Assembly (NCBI GenBank): GCA_003223835.1
Contig: QHWR01000084.1
Coordinates: forward strand, 1-38,743
Direction: 5' to 3'
Origin: Acidobacteriota bacterium
Lineage (GTDB): Bacteria; Acidobacteriota; Vicinamibacteria; Vicinamibacterales; 2-12-FULL-66-21
Length of the DNA: 38,743 bases
The notes beneath the pieces are model-generated. The model was not told where the DNA came from and did no database searches. It worked only from the letters and a program-made list of their open reading frames with translations. Each line of letters starts with the position of its first letter. Position 1 is the stretch's first letter. Shown here piece by piece: positions 32,911 through 38,743 of the stretch. A program made the translations under genes and the position numbers.

Positions 32911-33047
32911 CGTTTAGCTGGTCCCAGGGGCCATCTCGCCGCACGCGGCGGGGTGCGGGTTACCGGACGAGAGAAGTCACACGCGTCGAAGCGAACCCAG
33001 CCGCTTCCGGGCCGCGGTCCATCCGCCGGCACCGAGCGGCTTTTTTT
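32911..33047 (+). ncRNA. Unassigned structured small RNA or smc leader with intrinsic terminator
   Basis: About 137 nt bounded by a promoter and a terminator. Visible elements are a possible closing stem GCTGG...CCAGC, an internal hairpin CGCCG-CACG-CGGCG and a terminator stem. The 5' side of the terminator stem shares bases with the closing stem, so two alternative folds are possible, as in attenuators. It is not tRNA, and I find no 4.5S RNA (GGAA-loop) core, RNase P or tmRNA signature. The listed smc ORF extends into this region, but that peptide (REKSHASKRTQPLPG...) is not SMC-like. Confidence 0.45.
32999..33047 (+). terminator. Rho-independent terminator upstream of smc
   Basis: AGCCGCT (32999-33005) pairs with AGCGGCT (33035-33041). 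An inner GCCGCGG-TCCAT-CCGCCGGC hairpin lies inside, and seven Ts follow at 33041-33047. It ends 37 nt before the smc ATG. Confidence 0.7.
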
Positions 33048-33084
33048 GTGGCTCGCGCGCACGGGGTCGATAAGGGTTCCTCTT

Positions 33085-36000
33085 ATGCGGTTGCAGCGTC
33101 TGGAAATCAGCGGGTTCAAGAGCTTTCCCGATCGCTCGGAGCTGGCATTCGACGATGGCGTGACCGCCATCGTGGGGCCCAACGGCTGCGGCAAGAGCAA
33201 CGTCGTCGACGCGATTACGTGGGTGCTCGGCGAGCAGAGCGCCAAGAGCCTGCGCGGCGACCAGATGCTCGACGTGATTTTCAGCGGAAGCGACGCGCGC
33301 AAGCCGACCGCCGCCGCCGAAGTGCGGCTGCGCCTGAGCGGCGTCGCGGCGCGCGTGCCGGGAAACGGAACCGCGGGGCCGGCGCGCGAGGCGGTGGTCG
33401 CCAGCGCGATGGGGGAGCTGTCGACGGCGCGGGCGTTCGCCGTCATGGACGAGGAGCCGCTGATCGTCCGCGACGTCGAGGTGTCGCGCCGGCTGTACCG
33501 CTCCGGCGAGAGCGAATACCTGATCGACGGCGAAGTGTGCCGGCTGCGCGACGTGCAGGACCTGCTCATGGACGCCGGTGTCGGCGTGAAAGCCTACGCC
33601 GTCATCGAGCAGGGAAAGATTGGACAGATCCTCAGCGCGCGTCCGACCGATCGCCGTCAGTTGATCGAGGAAGCCGCGGGGGTGACGAAATACAAGACCC
33701 GCCGGCGCGCCGCGGAGCTGAAGCTCGAAGCCGCGCAGCAGAACCTCACGCGCATCGACGACATCATCTTCGAGGTCGAGAAGCAGCGCGGCGCCTTGAA
33801 GCGCCAGGCCGCGAAGGCGCGGCGCTACAAGCGGCTGCGCGACGAGCTGCGGCGCTGGGAGAAAGTGCAAATCGCGCGGCGATATCGCGTCCTCGCGCAG
33901 ACGATCGAGGCGGCGCGCGCGAGGCTCGCCGACGCGCGCGCCCGCGAAACGGCCGCCGAAGCGCACCTGGCCGAGGTCGAAGCGTCGCTGGAACGTGTGC
34001 GTCTCGAGCTGGCGGAAGCCGACGGGCGCACCACGGCCGCGCGCGAAGCGGCGCACGCACGCGAGCTGGCGATCGGGCGTCTCCAGCAGCAGATGGCGTT
34101 CGATCGGCAGCAGGGGGCATCGCTTCGATCGTCCGCCGCGGACCTGGAACTCGAGCTGGCGGCGCTGGGCGCGCGGCGCGAGCCGGCGCGGACCGAGCTG
34201 GACGGCCGCCGTGAGGCGGCGGACCGGGCGGCGGACGAGCGAGACCAGGCGGCGGCGCGGCTCGCCGACGAGGAATCGGCGTACGCGCGGGCGCATCTGC
34301 ACATCGAGGGACTCGAGGGAGACGTCGAGGCGGCGCGCAGCGAGGTGTTCGCGGCGGTCAACGCGGCGACCGCGCTTCGCCACGCGATGGCGCACGCGTC
34401 GGCGGCGCGCACCCGCATCGCGGAACAGATCGGAAAGCTCGACGTCGAGGCGGCCGACCTGCGCGTCGAGGCCGAGCGCGCGGCCGAGGAACGCGCGGCG
34501 GCCGACGACTCGCTGCGGCGCGCCCGAGAGGTGATGGAAGACTTGCGCGTCCGGCGGGCGGAGCGCGAGTCCGCACTGGGCGTCGCGCGTACCAGCCGCG
34601 ACGGGCGGCTGAAATCGCTCGAGGAGATGGAAGCCGCTCGCGTCGAGTACGGCGACGGCGCGCGCATGATTCTCGCCGAGTCCGCGCTCCCGCATCTCGG
34701 CTCGGTCGTCGATTACCTCGAAGTCGATCGGTCCTACGAGCGTGCGGTCGAGGCCTGTCTCGGCGATCTTCTCCAGCACGTCGTCGTCAAGACCCACGAG
34801 GAAGCGGCTGCGGGTTTGTCGTTCGCGCGCGAACGCAACGCGGGACGGGTCGGATTTGTGATCGTCTCAGTCCCTCGTCCCTCGTCCCTCGTCCCGAGTC
34901 CCTCGTCCGGAGTCCCTGGTCCCTCGTCCCTCGTCCCTCGTCCCTCGTCCGGCGTTGTGCCGCTGTCGTCGGTCGTCCGGGTGACGGATCCCGCGGCGGA
35001 CGCGATTCTTGCGGCGATTGGGGAAGCGTGGATTGCGGAGTCCGCGGACGCGGCGCGCGAGGCAGCGGGCCAGACAGCGGCGCCCGTCGCGACGCTCGAC
35101 GGCGAGGTGTTCCGCGGCGCGCACCGGCTGGAAGGCGGGGCCCGCGCGGAGGCGCGCGGGCTGTTGACGACCAAGCGCGAGATCAAGGAGCTGCGCGAGC
35201 GCGCCACGGCCGAAGAGGCGGCGCTCGTGCAGATGCGGGACGAGATTCAGGCCCTCGACGTGACGATTGCCGCGGCCGAATCCGCGATCGTCTCGCTGCA
35301 ATCGGAGCAGCACCGGCAGGAGAAGGCGGCGGTCGGATTCGAGCTGCAGACGGCCAACGCGCTGGAAGCGGCGGAGAGGGTCCGCCGCAAGCAGGATCAG
35401 ATCGATCTCGAACGCCGCGGCGCGCAGGAGGAACTGCGGGCGCAGGAAGCGAGGCACGACGAAGCGCGTGAATCGATCGCGCGCATCGAGGCCGACCAGC
35501 GGGTCGCCGACGAACAGCTCTCCACGGCGCAGCGCCGGCTCTTCGAAGCGCGCGAAGCGGTGGAAGCGCAGGCGCGGCGGACGTCCGAAGCCAAGGCGGC
35601 GCACGCGGCGCTCGTCGAGCGTGCCGGCGCCCTCGCGACGGAGGTGCGCCGGCTGGAGGAAGCCGCCGCCGACCTCGAGCACCGGTTCGCCGCACGCTCG
35701 GACGATCTGCAGCGCAACGTCGCGCGCCGCGCGGAGCTGGAGCAGGCCGTCGCCGCCGCCGAGCGCCAGCTCGACGAGGACGTGCGGACGTTCGACTCGC
35801 TGCGCGATCATGTGCGCGCGGCGGACGAGGCGTCGCAGGCGCTGCGCGCCGAGCACGACGCGCAGGACGCCCGCATCCGCGAGGCGCGTCGCGCGCTGGA
35901 GGCGGTGCGCGCCGACGCGTCGCGGCTCGAGGTGGACCGCGCGACCTCGGAGTCCGACCTCACGCACCTTGCCACCTCCTGCGTCGACGCGGTCCAGTCC

Positions 36001-36804
36001 TCGCTCGACGAGGTCTCGGCGGAAGTCGAACAGCTCGAACGCGACGGCGTGCTGGCGAGCCCCCGGGCGGTCGAGGATGCGCCGGAGCCGGCCGAGATCG
36101 AAGACGAGGGAGAACACGCAGCCGCCGTCGCCGTCACCGATACCGCGGCGGGCAGCCGCGCGCTCACGCCGGACGAAATGGTCGCGGACCTGCGCATGAA
36201 AATCGAGCGGATGGGCGCCGTCAACATGATGGCGATCGATCAGTTCGACGACCTCGACTCGCGCCACACCTTCCTGACGGCGCAGCGCAAGGACCTCGTG
36301 GATTCCATCGCGGCGACGAACGAAGCCATCAGGAAAATCGACAAGACGACGCGCGAACGATTTCAGGAAGCGTTCACCGTCATCAACCAGAACTTCGAGG
36401 GCACGTTCACGACGTTGTTCGGCGGCGGGAAGGCGGGGCTCGTCCTGCTCGACGAGTCGGACACGCTCGAGAGCGGCATCGACATCATCGCGCAGCCGCC
36501 CGGCAAACGCCTCCAGAGCGTCCAGCTCCTCTCGGGCGGCGAGAAGGCCCTGACCGCCATGGCCCTCATGTTCGCCATCTTCAAGTACCGCCCGAGCCCG
36601 TTCTGCCTCCTCGACGAAATCGACGCGCCGCTCGACGACGCGAACATCGGCCGGTTCGTCGAGATGCTGCAGGGCATGCAGAAGCACACGCAGTTCATCC
36701 TCATCACCCACAATCGCAAGACGATGGAAATCGCCGACCGGCTCTACGGCGTGACGATGGAAGAGCCGGGCGTCTCGAAGCTGATTTCCGTGCAATTGAA
36801 CTAG
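33085..36804 (+). CDS. smc: Chromosome segregation ATPase SMC
   Basis: 1239 residues from ATG 33085 (MRLQRLEISGFKSFPDRSELAF, the canonical SMC start); the ORF-track start at 32953 is rejected. The N-terminal ATPase half has Walker A GPNGCGKSN at about 31 and GEQSAKSLRGDQMLDVIFSGS. Coiled coils run about 170-520 and 700-1010. The hinge lies about 540-690 (YLEVDRSYERAVEACLGDLLQHVVV). The C-terminal half has LLSGGEKALTAMALMFAIF and Walker B FCLLDEIDAPLDDAN. It condenses and segregates chromosomes as a ring-forming dimer with ScpA/B, which are not in view. In the hinge, right after GRVGFVIVS, residues 596-623 are encoded by twelve tandem heptamers and read as Pro/Ser repeats. Confidence 0.96.
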   Translation: MRLQRLEISGFKSFPDRSELAFDDGVTAIVGPNGCGKSNVVDAITWVLGEQSAKSLRGDQMLDVIFSGSDARKPTAAAEVRLRLSGVAARVPGNGTAGPAREAVVASAMGELSTARAFAVMDEEPLIVRDVEVSRRLYRSGESEYLIDGEVCRLRDVQDLLMDAGVGVKAYAVIEQGKIGQILSARPTDRRQLIEEAAGVTKYKTRRRAAELKLEAAQQNLTRIDDIIFEVEKQRGALKRQAAKARRYKRLRDELRRWEKVQIARRYRVLAQTIEAARARLADARARETAAEAHLAEVEASLERVRLELAEADGRTTAAREAAHARELAIGRLQQQMAFDRQQGASLRSSAADLELELAALGARREPARTELDGRREAADRAADERDQAAARLADEESAYARAHLHIEGLEGDVEAARSEVFAAVNAATALRHAMAHASAARTRIAEQIGKLDVEAADLRVEAERAAEERAAADDSLRRAREVMEDLRVRRAERESALGVARTSRDGRLKSLEEMEAARVEYGDGARMILAESALPHLGSVVDYLEVDRSYERAVEACLGDLLQHVVVKTHEEAAAGLSFARERNAGRVGFVIVSVPRPSSLVPSPSSGVPGPSSLVPRPSSGVVPLSSVVRVTDPAADAILAAIGEAWIAESADAAREAAGQTAAPVATLDGEVFRGAHRLEGGARAEARGLLTTKREIKELRERATAEEAALVQMRDEIQALDVTIAAAESAIVSLQSEQHRQEKAAVGFELQTANALEAAERVRRKQDQIDLERRGAQEELRAQEARHDEARESIARIEADQRVADEQLSTAQRRLFEAREAVEAQARRTSEAKAAHAALVERAGALATEVRRLEEAAADLEHRFAARSDDLQRNVARRAELEQAVAAAERQLDEDVRTFDSLRDHVRAADEASQALRAEHDAQDARIREARRALEAVRADASRLEVDRATSESDLTHLATSCVDAVQSSLDEVSAEVEQLERDGVLASPRAVEDAPEPAEIEDEGEHAAAVAVTDTAAGSRALTPDEMVADLRMKIERMGAVNMMAIDQFDDLDSRHTFLTAQRKDLVDSIAATNEAIRKIDKTTRERFQEAFTVINQNFEGTFTTLFGGGKAGLVLLDESDTLESGIDIIAQPPGKRLQSVQLLSGGEKALTAMALMFAIFKYRPSPFCLLDEIDAPLDDANIGRFVEMLQGMQKHTQFILITHNRKTMEIADRLYGVTMEEPGVSKLISVQLN
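34871..34954 (+). repeat. Twelve tandem TCCCTCG-type heptamers in frame inside smc
   Basis: Twelve consecutive 7-nt units: eight exact TCCCTCG and single variants TCCCGAG, TCCGGAG, TCCCTGG and TCCGGCG. The tract is 84 nt, a multiple of both 7 and 3, so the frame survives and the protein gains a seven-residue period (PRPSSLV, PSPSSGV, PGPSSLV, PRPSSGV). Confidence 0.92.
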
Positions 36805-36809
36805 AGTAT

Positions 36810-36888
36810 TCGAAGGGTCGAAGGTAAAACCCGGGGGAGCCGAAGAAATGCGTTCTTCGACCCTCAGGATTTGCCTTCGACCCTTCGA
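36810..36888. repeat. Long inverted repeat with TCGAAGG words after smc
   Basis: TCGAAGGGTCGAAGGTAAA (36810-36828) matches the reverse complement of 36870-36888 with one mismatch. Inside lies a second hairpin CGAAGAA-ATGCG-TTCTTCG (36841-36859). It starts 5 nt after the smc stop and ends 8 nt before the next start. It may act as a terminator or mRNA 3'-end hairpin, but has no T-run. Confidence 0.85.
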
Positions 36889-36896
36889 GATCGAAG

Positions 36897-38018
36897 ATGA
36901 ATGAGGACCGAGCCTCGCGCTACCATCGGTTGCGCCGCCGCGCGATTATGGCCGCGATCGCTGTGGGGGCGGCGTATCTGTTCCTGCTGGCGTGGACGGG
37001 CTCGACGTCTGCCTTGTGGCAGCTCGTCTCCAGCCTGATCCCGCGCGTGGTGCCGCGGGGTTCAACTCCGCTCGCCTTTGCCGCCTACGTCGTCCTGCTG
37101 GCTGCCGGCTACGAGATCCTCGAGCTGCCGCTCGTCTTCTACCGCGGCTATCTGCTGGAGCGTCGCTACGGACTCTCCTCGGAATCGCTGCGCGTTTGGA
37201 CGGCCGACCACGTGAAGGCCGCGCTCGTCGGGCTGCTGCTGACGCTCGGCGGCGCGTTCGTGCTGTACGCGGCGGTGCGCGTGAGCGCGGCGTGGTGGTG
37301 GCTGCTGTGCGCGCTCGTCTTCGCCGCCGTCGACACGGCGCTCGCGAACCTCGCGCCTGTCGTCCTGCTGCCGCTCTTCTACCGCTTTCGCCCGCTGGAG
37401 CGCGACGCCTTGCGCGAGCGGCTGATTGCGCTGTCGGCGCGCGCGGGCGTCCCGGTGCTCGGCGCGTTCGAGTGGGGGCTTGGCGAGAAAACGCGGCGCG
37501 CGAACGCGGCGCTGGTCGGCCTGGGGCGCACGCGCCGGATTCTCCTCTCCGACACGCTGCTGGCGGGCTACTCGGACGACGAGATCGAAGTCATTCTCGC
37601 GCACGAGCTGGCGCACCACGTGCACCGCGACATCTGGACGGCACTCGTCGTCGACAGCGCGGTCGTGACCGGCGGGTTGTGGGCGGCGCATCTGATCGTT
37701 CGCGCGTGGGGCGGCGCGTTCGGCGTGAGCGGCCCGGCGGATCCGGCCGCGCTGCCGCTGCTCGTCTTGTCGGCCTCCGCCGTGTCGCTGTTGATGACGC
37801 CGCTGGGGAACGCCTGGTCGCGCTACAACGAGCGGCGCGCGGATCGTTTCGCGCTCGGGCTGACCGACCGTCCGACGGCGTTCATCTCGGCGATGCGCCG
37901 GCTCGGCGCCCAGAATCTCGCGGAGGAACGTCCGTCGCCCGCGGTGTTCTGGTTCTTCCACACGCATCCCACCATCGACGAACGCATCGACACGGCGCGC
38001 CGCTTCAACGCGGCGTGA
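36897..38018 (+). CDS. M48-family (Ste24-like) membrane zinc metallopeptidase
   Basis: 373 residues. About four hydrophobic segments precede the catalytic region (AAIAVGAAYLFLLAWTGS, AFAAYVVLLAAGYEILELPLVFYRGYLLERRYGL). ILAHELAHHVHRDIW carries the zinc-binding HExxH (H236, E237, H240), and ERRADRFALG supplies the third ligand E312. FFHTHPTIDERI is the usual C-terminal M48 signature. The YRGYLLERRYGLS loop and overall topology match the Ste24/CAAX-protease-like branch rather than HtpX. It probably cleaves membrane or misfolded substrates in the inner membrane. The smc-proximal hairpin lies immediately upstream. Confidence 0.93.
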   Translation: MNEDRASRYHRLRRRAIMAAIAVGAAYLFLLAWTGSTSALWQLVSSLIPRVVPRGSTPLAFAAYVVLLAAGYEILELPLVFYRGYLLERRYGLSSESLRVWTADHVKAALVGLLLTLGGAFVLYAAVRVSAAWWWLLCALVFAAVDTALANLAPVVLLPLFYRFRPLERDALRERLIALSARAGVPVLGAFEWGLGEKTRRANAALVGLGRTRRILLSDTLLAGYSDDEIEVILAHELAHHVHRDIWTALVVDSAVVTGGLWAAHLIVRAWGGAFGVSGPADPAALPLLVLSASAVSLLMTPLGNAWSRYNERRADRFALGLTDRPTAFISAMRRLGAQNLAEERPSPAVFWFFHTHPTIDERIDTARRFNAA

Positions 38019-38020
38019 CG

Positions 38021-38101
38021 TGCCACGGATCACACAGATCTCGTTGGCCACGGATCGCACGGAATCACGTTGGCCACGGATCACACGGAATCTCACGGAA
38101 C
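38021..38101. repeat. Direct repeats GTTGGCCACGGATCACACGGAATC
   Basis: Three imperfect copies of a unit of about 26 nt: TGCCACGGATCACACAGATCTC (38021), GTTGGCCACGGATCGCACGGAATCAC (38043-38068) and GTTGGCCACGGATCACACGGAATCTCACGGAAC (38069-38101), followed by a GTTGG start of a fourth. The array starts 2 nt after the M48 stop codon. Confidence 0.85.
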
Positions 38102-38202
38102 GTTGGATGGTTTTCTCCCGCCCAGGCAGGCGAACTCCGATGGACGTGTTAGGATTTCCGCTCGCGGGCCCGATCGTGGATTCGGGCACCGGCCGCTACA
38201 CG

Positions 38203-38743
38203 ATGTCTCACGGAACCCGTCTTCCGCGCGTCCTTCTCAGCTTTTCCGCGGTCTTCCTCTGGCTTCTGCCGCTGCTCGGCACTCGCGGTCAGCCGCTCCG
38301 CGCGCAAGGTGCGCCGTCGTACGACGTCGTCGCCTCGAAGGACGTGATGATCGCCATGCGCGACGGCGTGAACCTTGCGACCGATGTGTATCGTCCGGCG
38401 CGGAACGGCGCGGTGGTCGACGGCAAGTTCCCGACTCTCCTGGAGCGCACGCCGTACAACAAGAACGGCGCGGCAGCGGCCGCCAACTACTTCGTGCCGC
38501 GCGGCTACGTCGTGGTCGTTCAGGACGTGCGTGCGCGGTACAAGTCCGAGGGCCACTGGCGGCCCATTCGCGACGATCCGAACGACGGGTTCGATACCGC
38601 GACGTGGATAGGCGCGCAGCCGTGGTCCGACGGCGGAATTGGCACGATCGGGACGTCCTACGCCGGCGCGACGCAGCATGCGCTCGCGATTGCGAATGCG
38701 CCCTTCGTCAAGGCCATGATTCCGGTCGACGCGATGTCGAACT
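38203..38743 (+). CDS. CocE/NonD-family hydrolase (S15-like), 3' end cut by window edge
   Basis: 180 residues are visible from ATG 38203; ATG 38140 is in frame but gives a leader unlike a signal peptide. A signal sequence (VLLSFSAVFLWLLPLLGTRGQPLRAQ) is followed by YDVVASKDVMIAMRDGVNLATDVYRPA, the standard opening of CocE/NonD or X-Pro dipeptidyl-peptidase alpha/beta hydrolases. Then come LERTPYNK, FVPRGYVVVVQDVRARYKSEG and the nucleophile elbow GTIGTSYAGATQH, with the Ser in GxSYxG. The enzyme is probably an exported esterase or peptidase. The Asp and His of the triad and the C-terminal jelly-roll domain lie beyond the window. Confidence 0.92.
   Translation, partial: MSHGTRLPRVLLSFSAVFLWLLPLLGTRGQPLRAQGAPSYDVVASKDVMIAMRDGVNLATDVYRPARNGAVVDGKFPTLLERTPYNKNGAAAAANYFVPRGYVVVVQDVRARYKSEGHWRPIRDDPNDGFDTATWIGAQPWSDGGIGTIGTSYAGATQHALAIANAPFVKAMIPVDAMSN

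Noticed and set aside
32911-33047. 4.5S RNA, 6S RNA, tRNA or known riboswitch
   Set aside because: No GGAA-tetraloop SRP core, no T-loop or CCA end, and no riboswitch core I could recognise; kept as unassigned RNA only.
32953-33084. N-terminal extension of SMC in the ORF track
   Set aside because: The extension encodes non-SMC sequence, overlaps a terminator, and ATG 33085 gives the canonical MRLQRLEISGFKSF start.

Overview
Organism: a GC-rich bacterium with a Gram-negative cell plan: a PilY1-type type IV pilus tip protein, an OmpA-family porin-like protein, TatA/TatC, and an ABC exporter of the O-antigen/capsule kind. Short-form (type 3) ProS, DUF2304, TMTC-like TPR glycosyltransferases and dispersed short-word repeats suggest Acidobacteriota, perhaps Vicinamibacteria. 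That placement is inference from gene content, not a measured phylogeny.

Layout. 1-5122 (+): end of a PilX-like pilus protein, pilY1, a zinc-ribbon/TM/TPR protein and a small secreted protein. 5140-6528 (+): an NtrC-type sigma-54 activator. 6550-9196 (-): aroB followed by a polytopic membrane protein. 9217-12250 (+): nadB overlapping proS. 12250-26980: a surface-polysaccharide island in three blocks. The first (+) holds a frameshifted TMTC-like protein and three glycosyltransferase genes, one a GT4-GT2 fusion. The second (-) holds a GT4, a double GT2 and DUF2304. The third (+) holds a Wzm/Wzt exporter, a GT2 with coiled-coil tail, and a GT/methyltransferase/polysaccharide-deacetylase fusion. 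26964-29801 (-): a HEAT-repeat protein and a frame-disrupted OmpA-family gene. 29940-31049 (-): tatA-tatC. 31209-32831 (+): ctpA-like protease. 32911-33047: an unassigned structured RNA or leader. 33085-36804 (+): smc. 36897-38018 (+): M48 peptidase. 38203-end (+): start of a CocE/NonD hydrolase.

How it works together: the island encodes synthesis (glycosyltransferases), modification (methyltransferase, deacetylase) and export (ABC) of a cell-surface glycan. Tat and Ctp are general envelope functions.

Most notable signal: at least seven short-word repeat or palindrome elements lie outside normal gene content. Four intergenic ones start within about 6 nt of a stop codon. One forms the C-terminal tail of a GT2. 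Two are in-frame inside genes: an 81-nt REPIN-like double palindrome in a GT4 domain, and twelve TCCCTCG-type heptamers in the SMC hinge. Three genes are frame-broken (TMTC-like, wzm 3' end, ompA), which needs checking against reads. No stretch longer than 300 bases lacks a gene. No tRNA, rRNA, CRISPR array or transposase was seen.
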